This document shows positions 13,376 to 25,995 of a stretch of DNA of 64,000 bases, piece by piece. Numbering within the stretch: the stretch's first letter is position 1; the number at the start of each line of letters is the position of its first letter. The DNA comes from Monocercomonoides exilis (taxonomy: Eukaryota; Preaxostyla; Oxymonadida; Polymastigidae): NCBI GenBank assembly GCA_001643675.2, contig LSRY02000033.1, positions 186,001 to 250,000 on the forward strand. Reading direction: 5' to 3'. Position numbers and translations under genes: made by a program. A model generated the notes under the pieces. The model searched no databases. It saw nothing but the letters and a program-made list of their open reading frames with translations, and had not been told where the DNA came from.

Positions 13376-14823
13376 ATGAAATCAGGCTCCGATGACGAGG
13401 CCGGGGATGGAATCGAAGAATTGTCCCTTATTGATAAGTATGGCAGTTTGCTCACGTTCCCTTTAGAATTTGAAATCTGTGAAATGCGAGAAATATTCAT
13501 ATTTTTATAAGAGTTATTTTCTGAGCTGGAAAATGGCACTGAAGGGGAACAAAAATTGAAAATCTTTGAAATGAATGGACTTATGAGTGAGATGGCTTAT
13601 AGCGATGTGTATTCTATTTTCACGAAAGAATTGTTTGACAGGATGGACAAAATGGTTGAAAGAAAGAGATTATCCATTGAGAATGCATGTTTGTTGGTGC
13701 AGCGTGTGGGGTATTGGAAAATGTTGAAGAATCCATTGTTCAACGAATTTAAAAATTCTTTTTTGAACAGAAGATTTGAAAAGATGATTGTTAAAGAAGA
13801 AAAGAAAAGAAAAAGAGGGAATGAAAATCTTCTTGTTGGCCTTTGCGAATGTTATCTTTCGCTTAACAGCCGATTTTCTTCGGAATTGCTGTCGATTTGC
13901 GTGCCCTGTCTTCTGAAAGAAGCGTTGAACAAAGAGGAATGCGAGGAAGCTCAAAAGGAAGTGGAAATGGCTTTGCTTTCTTTGAGTAAAATTGTGGGCC
14001 GTGAAGTTTGGGCATTTCTGTTTCCTTTTGAACGTTAATTATTCCCTCTCATTTTTTTGAGAGAGTGCTTGAAAAATTGTATTTGAATGAAATCAAAGAG
14101 ATTATCAAATATCATCAAGATCATCAGAATCTGACGCGACTTGCCTATCATTCTGCATGGGAGTTTTTGATAGCACGACTGGGCAGCAATCGATCATTGG
14201 CAGATGTTATTACGAATGAGCTGCATTTTGTCGCGGAGGCAACAAGAGAACTGGAAGAACTGTCAAGTTGCGCGGATCTGAAGACAAAAGAAGTGATTAA
14301 AGGAAAGAAAGAAGTGAAGGAAATTGTGGGGAAGTGGATAAAAACGGCGGAAGAGTTGTTTTTGTGTATCACATCGTGGAAAGAGGAATATGCCGAACTG
14401 ATAAGTTTCGTGGCCAAGCTGTACAGAGCATCAAGAGAGAAAGAGCAAATGTTGTGTGAAAGATGCTTTTCATTTTTTTATGAAATTGCAAATAATGCAA
14501 CTGAAAGTGTTGGTTATTTTCTGAAAGAAGGTGTTTTCGATATCTTTTGCGAGGATCTCCAGCAATCAACATTGGAGGATGTAAAATTGTGGAGAAGTTT
14601 CGGGTTCTTATCAGATATTTTGAAAAGATTGAATGAAAAGAAAGATAACGATGTTGATGAGGTGAAAAGAAAGGCAACAAAAAAAGAGATGTTTGAAAGG
14701 ATGGAGGAAGAGGGATGTGAAGATTGCATAACGAGCTTTTTTGAAAGATTTAATTTTCTGAACAAAAGATATTCTTGCGATGCATTATCTTTGAATGTTT
14801 CTGATTATCATGTGAATGTTTGA
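13376..14823 (+). CDS. Alpha-helical repeat protein of an oxymonad multicopy family
   Basis: Three exons join in frame: 13376-13445, 13512-13993 and 14062-14823, with introns of 66 and 68 nt, giving 437 residues and a TGA stop. The first junction restores a continuous motif, LIDKYGKLFSELENGTEGEQ, and the second joins LSKI to RVLEKLYLNEIKEIIKYHQ. The protein is acidic and almost wholly helical, with pairs of amphipathic helices suggesting ARM/HEAT-like repeats, but I recognise no catalytic motif, signal peptide or membrane segment. I recall proteins of this pattern as a highly repeated family in Monocercomonoides; that is memory, not a search. A decayed relative lies 1.3 kb downstream on the same strand. 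The start at 13376 is preferred over 13328 because the short N-terminus MKSGSDDEAGDG leads straight into the conserved block. Function unknown. Confidence 0.75.
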
Positions 14824-16129
14824 GGAAACGAAATGTTTCCCATTTTGAAATTTAAAGAAAAAATGTCTTTTATATTTTTTGAAAATTTATAATCGTGAAT
14901 GGCTTCATATTAAACTTCATGAATTTATTGTTTTCATTTCATTGAGATGTGGCAAAGCAATGAAAAAAAAGAAACATTCAGATTTTTGTGTTGTTTCCTT
15001 TTCTTCATCAAAAGCTATCTCCAAATGAATTGAGTATTTCGCCTCTTTCTCACGGCTGACCTGCAGATTTGGGTGTTTTTGATGTTCTGGTATCATTTTT
15101 CACAATCCTCTTCTCCGCTCGTGCAAGATATCCGATATCCATTCAGATTCTTTCTTTATTTCCCATCAAACATCAACATCAACGAGCTTGATGAAGATGA
15201 CAAAATGAGAAAGAGAAGAGAATTGACGATATGTGTGTGTGCATGAGTTGACGAAGAAAACCTCAATTACAAACAAGAGATATGCCTTTGAAAGACAAAT
15301 TAATTATGAATTTTTATTTATTTATTTATAGAGAAGAAAAAACGCAAAAAATTACTCCACAAACAAAAAATCAAATACAAGCCATATTCACAAGAAGAAA
15401 GCATTTTGTATTTTTCGTTTTTTCCCTCCTGGATGCATCTGCTTGGGCCATAAAGTCTTCAGGTGCTGGTCAAACCCTTTGCCATCGTTCTCCATTCGGT
15501 TTTTTCAGATGTTCTGTTGATCCCTTCAAAGGTCCACTTCACAAAGCGTTCACAGATGTTATCCAGTCTTCCTCTGGTTCGTCTTGCTTCACTGAATAGA
15601 TCACAGTGGCTCATCGAAATTGCCAGGGGAACAATAATAACGCGGAACATTCAACCGGTGAGTCTCACGAAAACATTCAATGTGTGCAATGATTGTTGAT
15701 ATGAGAAGGAAAACAAAGAGTGTTAGAAGCACAGCTGGCAAACAGAAAAGAGGAAGAAACAAACAAAAATAATGATGAATATGGACAAAAAAAGTTATGA
15801 AAAAACAGGAAGATTGAAAAGATGCAAACGAAGTCGAAAAGGAGCATTAATTGTTTTGAAGATAATGATGAACTTCATTGACAGATCAGGAAATGAATTT
15901 TCATGTTTTCTCGAATTCTCTGTTTTCAAGAAGAAAGAATAAAAGAACGATGTTTCCATCGTTTTGGAGTTCATGAAAATGTGACATACACTTCAATATA
16001 AGGCAACTATCCCTTTTCATGGGATCCAATTTCTCTGGACTTTATCAGCATATTTTTCATTTGCCATTCTTCCACCGGAGATTGCAATTAATTTCTGGTT
16101 TTTTATTTTGATAATAAGAAACGTTTCCT
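14824..16129. other. Intergenic, no supported gene
   Basis: Mixed-composition spacer. Short antiparallel frames around 15282-15699 (up to 105 codons) have no recognisable motif and overlap each other, so I do not call them. It may contain worn fragments of neighbouring genes. Confidence 0.5.
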
Positions 16130-16715
16130 GAAATGCATTTTGCTGAAGAAGAGCAAAGTCTGCTGAAAGAAGAAATGAATGGAAGGCTGAAGAACATGTA
16201 CAAAGAAGAATTGAAGTGATTTTTCTCGAAAGAAGAATTCAAAGTATTTGACATATCGATTGAATTGAACAACAATCCATTCGAAAAAGCCCTGATGTGT
16301 CTGAAGCATATTGGACATGAGAATGCGGGAAAAAATAAGAGTCTTCCATTGTTTTACAGATTCGTCTTTGAAGAATGGATTTGAGAGGATGATTATCGAA
16401 GAGGGAAAGAAAAAAGAGAGAAAGGATATGAAACTGTTGATTGATCTTTGTGAATACAATTAATTTTGGTGCGAAAGATTTTGCATCCTGTGTGCCTTTT
16501 CTTGTGAAAGCTGCATTGAGCAAGGAAAAAAGAAAAGATGCTCAAAAAGAAGTGGAAATAGCATTATTGGCTTTGAGCAATATTGAAATGCTTGCAGTGT
16601 GGAATTGAATCATTTTTTGCCATTTATAGATAATTCTAACCTTTGTGAAGAAAATGCTAAAAGAACTGCATCTGCATGAAATTAATGAAATCACCCAATA
16701 TCATCAAGAACTTCT
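16130..16715 (+). pseudogene. Truncated copy of the helical-repeat family gene
   Basis: Translated piecewise, this region follows the intact gene at 13376-14823. EEEQSLLKEEMNG aligns with its GEQKLKIFEMNG. VPFLVKAALSKEKRKDAQKE aligns with VPCLLKEALNKEECEEAQKE, continuing into VEIALLALS. LHLHEINEITQYHQE aligns with LYLNEIKEIIKYHQD. The copy is broken by in-frame TGA codons (near 16218 and 16382) and frame changes. It stops abruptly near 16715, where unrelated pyrimidine-rich sequence begins, so the last exon is missing. No start codon in the right place is visible. Confidence 0.75.
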
Positions 16716-16929
16716 TCAATCCTCTCTGTCTGGCTTCCCTCTTCACCCGCTCTCGTGTTCATAATCTTCTTTCTCTTTCTCTTCGTTCGCTTTTGAACCT
16801 TTTTTCTTTTCTTTCATTGACAATCTTTGAATTTCACACACATGTGTTTCTTTTCTTCGTCTATCAATTTCTTCGTTTCTTCGTCATATCTGTCTTTTTC
16901 TCTGATACAGATACAGAATGGAAAGAGAT

Positions 16930-18901
16930 TCAACCAAATGATGTGGAAGAAGAAGAAGAAGAGGCAGAAGAAGAAGAGGGTGAATGTGTTGATGGCTGAA
17001 CCTGAAGTGGAGGAGAAAGAGCAGATGGAGGATCCTCGCTGTAAGTGCGGGATGCCTCATAAGCCCGATGATCGCTCTTCAGATAAACAGATGGCCAGCT
17101 CGTTCTGTTTGCGACTTCTTCTCCAGCTGTGTATTTGAGCGATGGGGAAGAGTGTTCGGTGGAATGCTGTTGTTGTTGGAGTGTCTGCACCTGCTGCTTC
17201 GGCGATCGTATTTCTGCCTCCAATCCCTCCTTTTCGCTGTTCCACTCCTCTTCTGCTGTCTCATTCCACCACCGATCCCGAACTCTTTCCTTCTCAACCT
17301 CTCCAATCTTCCCCTTCAGGCGTGCCTCCATCCTCCACTTCTCCTCCTCCTCCCACTCTCTCTCCAAACTCAGCCTCCTTTGTCTCTGCCCTTTTTGTCG
17401 CTGCTGCCTTCTCCCTCTTCAGATCCTCCACTGACCTCTTCACTTCTCGCAGCCTCGCTCCCAGCTCCTCCTTCTCTTCCTCCATCCCTCTCATCACGCT
17501 CTTCAGCCAGGTTATCTCCTCTCTCAGCTCCTCCATCTCCGCCCGCGTCTTCTCCCCTTCCTCCTCCTCCCACTTTACCACCTCCTCCAGCTCCCAAATC
17601 CTGCTCCTCTCTGCTGAATCTTCTCTGCTCTTCCCCAGCTCTCGCTCCTTCCCCATCTCCTCTGCCTTCTCCTTCTTCTCTTTCAGAAGACGAAGGATCG
17701 TTTCCTCTTTTTCCTCCAACTTCGCCTTCAGCCTCCTCACCTCCTGCTTCACATCCAGCCCGCTACTCTCAGCCACTTCAGCTGATGGTGCTCTTCCAGT
17801 TGCTTTCCCCTTTCCTCCTCCTTCTGATGTTGTGGTTGATGAACCTTCTGCTGTTGTTGGACAGACATCAAAAATGATGCAGCTGCACTCCTTCCCTTTT
17901 GCTTTTGTGTGCTGCCCAAAGTCGCTGCAGCACCCTCACCACACGCCTTAGCATCGCTTTTCTCAGCCTCTCTCCTTCCTTTCTCATCCACAACAGAACC
18001 CTCCCTCCTCACCTCTTCTGAAGTTGTCACTGGCTGAAGATGAACCCTGTCTTCAGAAGGAGATGAGACGTCAGGCTCCCAGTCACTTGCTTCCTCTCTT
18101 TTCTCTTGCATGCTGCTCACAGCGTATTCAGCTTCTTCGCTCTCTTTTCCGCTCTCCACACCCTCCTCTTCCTCGCTCTCAGCCATCCAATCCTCCATGT
18201 CACTCCCGCTCATTTCGGCGTCATCCTCGCTGCTGCCTTCTGACCGTTCTCCAGCATATTCATCCTCCTCGACATTTTCGTCTTCATCGTCCTCGTCCAG
18301 CTGGTCCATTGGCTCTTCCTGGTTGCTCTCCAACTCAGCGCTTTCATCAGCCATGCCCTCCTGCTCAGAATCCACTTGACCTGCTCCCTCCTCCAGCCCC
18401 TTTTCTTCTTCAGCCAACTCGTCCTCCGAGTTCTCGTCCTCGTCTGTTTCGCTCCCGAATTCTTCTTCATCGCCTTCCTCTTCATCCGCTTCCTCTTCGT
18501 CGCCTTTGCCTGCCAAAAAGTCAGAATTGCATTGCAAAACGAGGGGTGAAAAAGCAAAATGGTATGAAACAATTGCAAACATGCCGTGCAGTGCACAGGC
18601 AGCAACGAGCACTCAAACCTTTTTCTTTTCTCCGAATACTGCTCCCGTTTCTTTCGAACAAGCCTTTTTCGCCTTGCAGGTGGATGGGCGCTGGACAAGA
18701 AAACGAAACCCAAATGCATTATGCACCAAAACTGCAAGCCATTTCGTTAACGCTGCATCCTGTCTTCTGCCCCCGTTCTTCTTGCCTGAGCTCCAAAACT
18801 GAAGCAGAAAATTTTTTAGCGTGCGTGTCTGCGCCACTCGCCTGCACCCCGCCCTTTCCCCTTCCTCTGCCCATCCTCACCTGTGACTGCTGCGCTGCCA
18901 T
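16930..18901 (-). CDS. Acidic, coiled-coil protein (5' exons unresolved)
   Basis: The minus strand carries a strongly Glu/Asp-rich segment (frame open over 18509-17940), then a charged coiled coil (17850 to about 17400), then a second coil ending in a poly-Ser tail and stop at 16930. The acidic frame and the first coil join in phase across a good 89-nt intron (17939-17851, GTGAGG to CAACAG), giving AKACAEGSSTTTSEGG. The next frame change, near 17450-17390, could be a short intron of about 58 nt or a real frameshift; that putative intron lacks a pyrimidine tract. The acidic exon starts at 18509 after TTTTTGGCAG. Upstream, a possible first exon is at ATG 18901 (MAAQQSQ, followed by GTGAGG), but I could not connect phases. 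No catalytic domain is seen. The plus-strand Leu/Ser/Pro frames here are its shadows. Function not recognised; a pseudogene is possible. Confidence 0.5.
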
Positions 18902-19039
18902 CGAGTCTGTTGGCTTTTTGTCATTATTTTTTTGGAGAAAGCACCTTTAATATATTTTTCGGCTGTCTTCGAAAAAGCACAAAAACACTCCAAAAATATC
19001 ACCAGATTGTGCAGAAATGCTTATGAACAAAATGAGTGA

Positions 19040-21789
19040 ATGTGGTTGGTTGAGCAACAGCGAATCAGTTGGCAAAACAATTTATTCACCAGATCGATGA
19101 AATCTTCAGAAGTGCTTGGCCACACAGGAAATGAGAGAGCGTTCCGAGAGTTGGCTCCCATGGTTACAGACATTGAAGACCCGACGTCCAGCAGCTCGTC
19201 AGACGAGGATTGTGGACTGGTGGATGTGAAAAGTGTGCATTTTATGTTTTTTGCTGTTTTGCGGTTATCGGACGGTTTGTGCTTGAACGCGGGTGGTGCA
19301 GGAGTGCCGATGGACATATGGAAGCGGTGTGGGATTTTTAGTTGGGTTTTGAGGTTTTGAAAAATTGGCAGGATTTTGAAGGAATGCGACACAAGAACGA
19401 AAATGAGGCTGATGGGGACGTCGAAGTTTTTCCGAGAGATGCTGGACACAGACGAGTATGACATGCATTTTATATTTTTCATGGGCAATTTTGACGGGGT
19501 TTGGCTGGATGCAGGTTTTGGCACGAGATTGTGGTTGAGGAGCTGCCGCGGCTGAGAGACAACATCTACATGAGCCAGAACGAGTTCCAGGATCTGGACA
19601 CGTACGATCCAAACAATGCAGATGTGTGTGTTTTGCGCTGTGCCGGAGCAGGCGCAGCGAGTGACTCTCTTTTTGATGGGCTTCTTTGCGTTTTTGTTTA
19701 TTTGTTGATTTGTATTTTGCTTTAAATTGCATTCAGGATGTTGCGGACAAGACCCGATTTGGTCTGAGCCCGAAAGGTTGGAAGGACACCATTCGGTTGT
19801 ACGGGACTTTTCCAGAAGTGCTGTTTGGGAAGAGGCAGGGTTTCTGGAAGGATATATTTGATCTGAAAAACACGATAGAACATCCACGGATACGTCTAAT
19901 TCTATTCACATTGACGTGGGTGTCTCTTGCGCTATTTCTTTTCTTCTTTTTCTTTGCCATCTTCTACGCAACGAATTTTATCCGTGGGCCAGTTTTCGAC
20001 AAGCTGGCAGATGATGGGCATGTGTCGAATCTTTTGACGAACAAAGTCACCAGATCGGTCTTTTCATTCAGCCTTTCTCGGTCAAAAGGCCTTTTCAGTG
20101 TTTCAATTGCGATGCTGATATTGTTTTTGTATTTCTTAATAATGTGTATGGCGAAGCGAAAGAATATTTGTATTTCGTTTGCCGCAAATGCAACAGTGAC
20201 AGGAGTCTTTTTTATGATACTTTTCTTATTGTGCAGTAATCTTGACAATTTTGTGAACGGTGACAGGCACATATTTGATATCCGCAATCGCTTGGTTGAT
20301 GGCCCAGTGACGAAACCGTATCCTCAAAGGAGTGTCATGGAAAATAAGACTTCTAATGATGTGCTTTTCAGAAAAGTGGCAGACACAGAGACAGTCACAC
20401 AAAAATTCACAGAAGATGGGCGACCGATAACAAACTCAGATACAATTTTATACCTTCTTTTGTTCAATTTTTTGTTTTTCTATTTTTGGGTATTATTTGA
20501 GGGAGTTTTTCAATTTTACTGGCTAAGATTTCCAGATAACTGTTGTTTCACTTTGTCCATGCTTATTATTTCTCTTGTTGGAATCGTTTTGGAGTGGGTG
20601 TTCTTTTGTGTGAAACTGTGCTGTATGCAAAGTATTGAAGGAAGGTGAATGAGTGAATGAGTGAATGAGTGAATGCGAATCGAATGAGAAGAGAGGCATT
20701 ACGTTTTTATTTATTTTATTTTTTAAATAATTGTATCTGTTTCGCACAAAAATTATGTTTTATTCATTTCATTTCATTTATTAATTTATTCATTCATCAT
20801 TTTTTTGTTTTGTTCTTTTTGTGTGAATGCGAATGTGTGTGATTGGAATGCTTGCTGCACGTGGCGGTCAAACAGACAACTTCACGAGCTCGTGGACAAT
20901 TACTTTCATTCCGCTGTTCTTGGCAATCATCACTCTGCATATTTTTGTATTCAACTTGGAGCCACCTGGTGCTTCCATTTTCGAAACGATATGCAGCAAG
21001 AGTGTGCGTTACTGTGGGATTGTGTTTGGATCAGCGATTGGGATTGCCATTGTGCTTATTCCGACACTGTGCCTGGACGGGATTGGGAAGTTTGACCCGC
21101 CGACTTCGAGCGGAGAGGCGTGGGAAGGAGCAGAGCGGTTCATGTCAGCGGTGGTTGTGACAGACGAGCTGATTGAGCGAGCGCACAAGATGGAAAGAAA
21201 CATGATGCTGTCGCTGGTTCCGATGCTGGCGTGGCTGTTTATTGAGTATTTGGCGTTCTGCTTGGGGCTGTATCTGGTGAAAGGGGATGTGCAGTGGATT
21301 GAGCGAAGGTTGGGCTTAAAGAAAGAGTTGTTTGTGTGGCAGAAATTAGCTGTGTGTAAGAGAGGCAAAGAAATGCAAGAAATACGGGCAGAGGAGTGGA
21401 AAAGGAGAAAGGCAGAAAAAAATAGAAAAAAACAGAAAGAACAAGAAAGAAAAGCGAAGGAGAAAGCGAAAGCGAAGGAGATGCGAGAAAAAGAGAAAGA
21501 TCAGAGACTGATAGAGGTGACGCAAAGGGGACTGAGTCCTGAAGAGTTGAGTGCTGCAATCGATGAGATCAACAAGCATTATGATGAGGAGGATCAAAAA
21601 GAAGCAGAGGCAGAGGCAGAGGAAGCAGAAAAGAAAAGAGCAGAGGAGGAAGCAAAGAAGAAGGAAGAAGAGGAAAAGGCAGCGAATAGAGCAAATGAAA
21701 ATGATTATAAGGAGCCTGCTGTCAATCACGAAATTCATGTGCTTTGGGAAAAGATTCTGCGGAAGGGATCGTTTTCGTGGCTTGTCTGA
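19040..21789 (+). CDS. Polytopic membrane protein with charged C-terminal tail
   Basis: Five exons fit in phase: 19040-19225, 19382-19455, 19515-19623, 19737-20631 and 20876-21789, about 725 residues; a start at Met 19097 would give 706. The last 3' splice site is well supported because no other AG occurs in the preceding 150 nt, and splicing restores QNNFTSSWTITFIPLF. After a polar N-terminus there are about eight hydrophobic helices: one at the start of exon 4's membrane part (LFTLTWVSLALFLFFFFF), four more in exon 4 and three in exon 5. A cytosolic Lys/Glu/Ala-rich coiled tail of about 180 residues ends the protein. The segments TITFIPLFLA and LCLDGIG faintly resemble the TMEM185/fragile-X-F family, but this is weak and I would not assign it. 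A channel, transporter or scaffold is equally possible. Confidence 0.7.
20645..20675. repeat. GTGAATGA tandem repeat in an intron
   Basis: About three and a half copies of an 8-bp unit lie just inside the last intron of the membrane-protein gene. Confidence 0.85.
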
Positions 21790-23329
21790 GCAGCACATGA
21801 ACAAATGAATGGGAGATCAACAATACATGTGCTTCTCCATTTTGTTCTTTTATTGTTATTATTATTGTTATTATCTTTTTATTTGTTTTTTTAAGTGTTT
21901 CTGTTTTGTGATTAGAATTGCAACTGCAATTCTGTTAAAGAGTTTGTTGTTGTTTGTTGCTGTGATTTTGTTGATTAGTAATTGAAACAAATGTTTTTGT
22001 CATTTTAGAGAGTTATCAATTTTGTTGTTCATATTTTGTTGATTTTGGATTTGTTATTGAAGTTCTTATTATTTTATTGGTTAAAAACTTTGGTTTATTT
22101 ATGTATTTTGCAATATGGTTTCGCTTTTATTCATTTAATTTTTATTTTTTCACAGCAGGAACTAGACTTGCTGGTTAATGGGTAAATAATTAATTCAAAG
22201 AAAATAAAAGTTATTTGCAAATACTATTTGTTTGTGCACGACTTTTTGGAGTCTTTTTATTTTTCGGAAAAAATGAAAGTTTTAGCGCACATTTTCAAAA
22301 AAACATAACAAATAACAAAACGAACGAACAAACCTGAAATCGACTTTTTTTTTCAATTATGTCTTCCAAAAAAAACTCAAAACAATCAAAACTGAATGTC
22401 AATACGATTCATGTTGTTATTTTCGAGCAAAGTTTCATTTTTCTGAACAAGTGCATTTTTTTCCCTTTTTTCGTTGATTTTCAGCAGTTTATAACACAAT
22501 GTCGAATGCAACTTATTTCAGTTATTTCTCCAAATATTTTATTTTTAATGAATTATTAATTTTTTGATTTTTTTAGGATGAAACCCATTTTATTTATAAA
22601 AATAAAATAAAATAAGTCAAAATAACATTTGAAACGAAAATTTTTTATTTTTGTAATTGAAAAACGTGTGTTCATGAACAATTTCTAAAAAATAATAATT
22701 CGACCAATAATTGATCACAAAAAAAGAAGCAAGGAAATTTATTTCTTTGTTGAATGAAGTCACATTTTAACACAAACAAATATAGTCACAAAAAGTTGTG
22801 AAAAACTCAATGAAAATTTAATTTATTATAGTTGAATATGTGTTATTTTTTGCAAAAAACTATTGGAAAATATCAATTAACAGGTGCTTCCGCAAAAATA
22901 AATCAACATAAGAATTAATTGAAATTCATCTGGAAAAAATAATATTTTATTTCAAATTGAAAAAGTAAAATATTAATGTTTTTTGTTTTCTTCATTATTA
23001 TAATTGTGTTTGGAAACATTAAGGGATTTTTCTAAATCAGGCAAAGAATTGTTTATTGGCTTTTTTTATTTGTCTTCATATATGCAATGGCATAGTTCGA
23101 AGAATAAGTTCAACAAAAATGGGGAAAATATGAGTCTATTTTTCAAACGTAATAAAAAACGATTTATGAGTTTCAAAAATGAAATTAATATTCTGTTTGC
23201 ATATTTGTCATCAATAAACACTCAAACATTTGTTGTGATGTGAATAATTAATATCACAAAAACAACAAACTTCCGCAATAAAAACAATAAGAACATTTAT
23301 GCACAATACACTGTCGTATTTCAATAATA

Positions 23330-23779
23330 CAGTCCAAACCGGATATAATCACATCGGTTTTTGCACAACTTTTTGTGACAATATCCGATTGTGATCATAC
23401 ACGATGACGCTTTCCACAGAAAAAAATAAAAATTAATTTTTGAAATAATTAATTTTGGGTCAAATTTTATATTTTTGGAAATTCTGCACAAATACACTTT
23501 TTTCACTTGCTTGAACAATTTTGATCACAAATACACATCATTTTGACTTATTTGAGTACATTTTTGAAAAAGTGAAAAATTGAAATTTTTGATCAAAAAA
23601 TAGATTTTTCATAGAAAAAATCACCCACAATAATAAAAAATGTGATTTTATATATTTAGCCCTGTGATTATATGCGATGGAAAATGAATGAAAAATTGGA
23701 CAAAAATGTCGGTGCATAGAAAATTGTGACTATAAACGAATGTGATGATTTTCGACGTGATTATATCCAGTTTTGACTG
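23330..23779. mobile_element. Decayed inverted-repeat element, Tc1/mariner-like ends
   Basis: The left end, CAGTCCAAACCGGATATAAT, reads in inverse as the right end, CAGTCAAAACTGGATATAAT, ending at 23779. Both continue to a shared TCAC-TCG. The left end follows a TA dinucleotide; the right flank is AA. Internal repeats of a GTGATTATA-type word occur near 23640-23760. Ends beginning CAGT next to TA are typical of Tc1/mariner and pogo derivatives. No transposase frame survives in the 450 bp. Call rests on end similarity only. Confidence 0.5.
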
Positions 23780-25402
23780 AAATTGCATTTTATATGAAGG
23801 ATCGTGATGTCTTCGGAAATTTCCAAAAAATAATTTCAATTAAAATAATTTCTATTTAACAAACAAACAAATTAACAAACAAACGTACAAATAAATATAT
23901 AGATGAATAAAACAAAAAAGAAGAATACGGAAATGATTTTTTTTATTGATATTATCGATGAAATCCAAATATAAATGCTTATTCTTCATGTGCTATATTT
24001 TTGATGTTTTGTTTTCATCCAACCGGAACAGATGTGTTTTTTTCATGTTTAAATGACACTTGAACATAATATAAATTAATATACTTCCATTTTTCGAACT
24101 GATTGTTCCAAAAGGCAATAAATTATTATCTGACATAATATTTCAAAATAACATAAAAAATACTGTTTTGACCAAACTTTCAGTTAAAAATATAACTTTT
24201 TAAAGACACAATTTGCAAAAATAGTCAAATTTAATCTTCTTTAGGAATTTATTTTGATTGTTTGACTTTCAATATCTCTTTGATTGTGTGAAGAAAAAAG
24301 CGATAAAGATTTCAAAAATCAAAAGTGGAAAATTTTCTAACAGTGCGATCATTCTGGTATTTTTTTTTTGAAAAATCACTTTTGTGAAATTCACTAAATG
24401 AATGTTTATTTCATTATCTCATTGAAGTTCAGAAGGCAACACCATCATACACATGAATGAAAAAAAATACGTTGTTAACGCAATTTTTTCCATAACAGTG
24501 AAATATTGTGAGTGATAACAGAAATATGTAAAAAATATGCAATTTTTTCGTTTTTGAAAATTCAACATAATTGATTTTTGAAAAAATACTCATAAATCTT
24601 GTTTTCTCTTTCAAAAATTACGGAAAATAAATCTGTATGATTCTATGTCTTATGAACGTTTAATAGAGACAACGTTTCAATACCACTTTGTTTTTTTCAT
24701 CTTTTCCATTAGCTTTCAATATTATTGAAATGCATTTATCATGTCTAGAATACGTCTCTTTTTGTTGACAAAAATTCTGTGCAAACAATTTATAAAACCC
24801 AAAATATTTTGGATTTCAAATACAATTTTCCCATTATTTTATTTTTTTTTTATTTTTAGTTTTTTTTTATTTTTTTTCCACCAAAATCAAGTAATTTAAA
24901 AAGGGCAAAATATTTATCTTTAGGCATTTTCATTGAAAATTATGCACTTTTCATTGACTTTTTGTGATTAAAAAATCAGAAATATATGGATATATTTTTA
25001 GAAATACATGTGAAGTCACAAAATATAATGTTATAATATCAATCATGTTTGTCAACAGATATGAAAATCATATTAATTTTGAAATCTGGATGAGTTTATA
25101 AATGTTATAAGTGAAATAATTTTTTCATGCTTTGTGCATAAAAAGCTTGAAAGTTCATATTTCCCCCAAAAAATTAAAATAAAAAAGTTTATCACAACGA
25201 TTGATCACAAAATTAAATTTTTGCTTTGTAACATGGGATGATATGGCAAAAATATTTATATTAGTTCCATTTGTTAAATTTTCAAGTTAAATAAATATTT
25301 TCATATTTTGCTCATATTTCTGTCACCGTTCACGAATCTTCTTAAGTATTCATAAAATAGCATTATTAAGTAATCAGTTCCATATTAATGATGTTTGGTG
25401 TA

Positions 25403-25684
25403 TAGTTAGCGCAAAAAATACCAGACATCGCAAAAAATACCGGACAAGATCGATTTCTCAATAACCGCTAGAGGAATAATTCTGACAATTTTCCTATATA
25501 TATATCTTGTCAATACAGACTCAATTGAAAAACGAGACTTTTAAAACTTCATCGTTTATCAACTGAATTTGAATTGATGAGATATATTTTGAGGAAAATT
25601 GTCAAAATTATTCCTCTGGCACTTGTTGTGAAATCGATCTTGTCCGGTATTTTTTGCGATGTCTGGTATTTTTTGCGCAAACTG
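25403..25684. mobile_element. 282-bp MITE with TA flanks
   Basis: Two arms of roughly 95 bp (about 25403-25497 and 25588-25684) are inverted copies with scattered mismatches. The ends read TAGTTAGCGCAAAAAATACC on the left and, inverted, CAGTTTGCGCAAAAAATACC on the right. A TA dinucleotide flanks each end (25401-25402 and 25685-25686). Each arm contains two copies of a GCAAAAAATACC word. There is no coding capacity. Size, CAGT-like ends and TA flanks fit a Tc1/mariner-derived MITE. Confidence 0.8.
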
Positions 25685-25995
25685 TATGCAAACAAAATTT
25701 TGAGCAAAATATGAAATTTCTATCTTATTTGAAAATTAAACAAAAGGAACTTTTCAAAAAAATTTAGACATTTGTATTATTTCATTGGATATTTAAAACT
25801 GCAATGAAATAATTATTGATAAGCATATAACATAAGTGATCTGTAATTAATAATCCATTTTCTTTGTATTTATAACAATGCGTGTTTCAGATGTTGACAC
25901 TCATTAATCTATTTGAATATTTATTTACTACAATAAACCATAATATAATTAATTAATCTATATCTTTCAAAAAAATAAATTGATTTCTTGGAGGC

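Larger units (their letters stand above)
21790..25995. other. 4.2-kb AT-rich intergenic region with two inverted-repeat elements
   Basis: No gene is supported. Reading frames at 22359-22559 and 23004-23243 look like translated AT-rich noise. The region holds one decayed and one well-preserved inverted-repeat element, annotated separately; the remainder shows only A/T runs. Confidence 0.65.

Noticed and set aside
17068-18950. Several long plus-strand Leu/Ser/Pro frames
   Set aside because: They are shadows of the minus-strand Glu-rich gene, which reads as an acidic and coiled-coil protein with a phase-consistent intron.
23004-23243. 79-codon frame
   Set aside because: No motif, AT-rich codon make-up, isolated in a 4-kb noncoding spacer.
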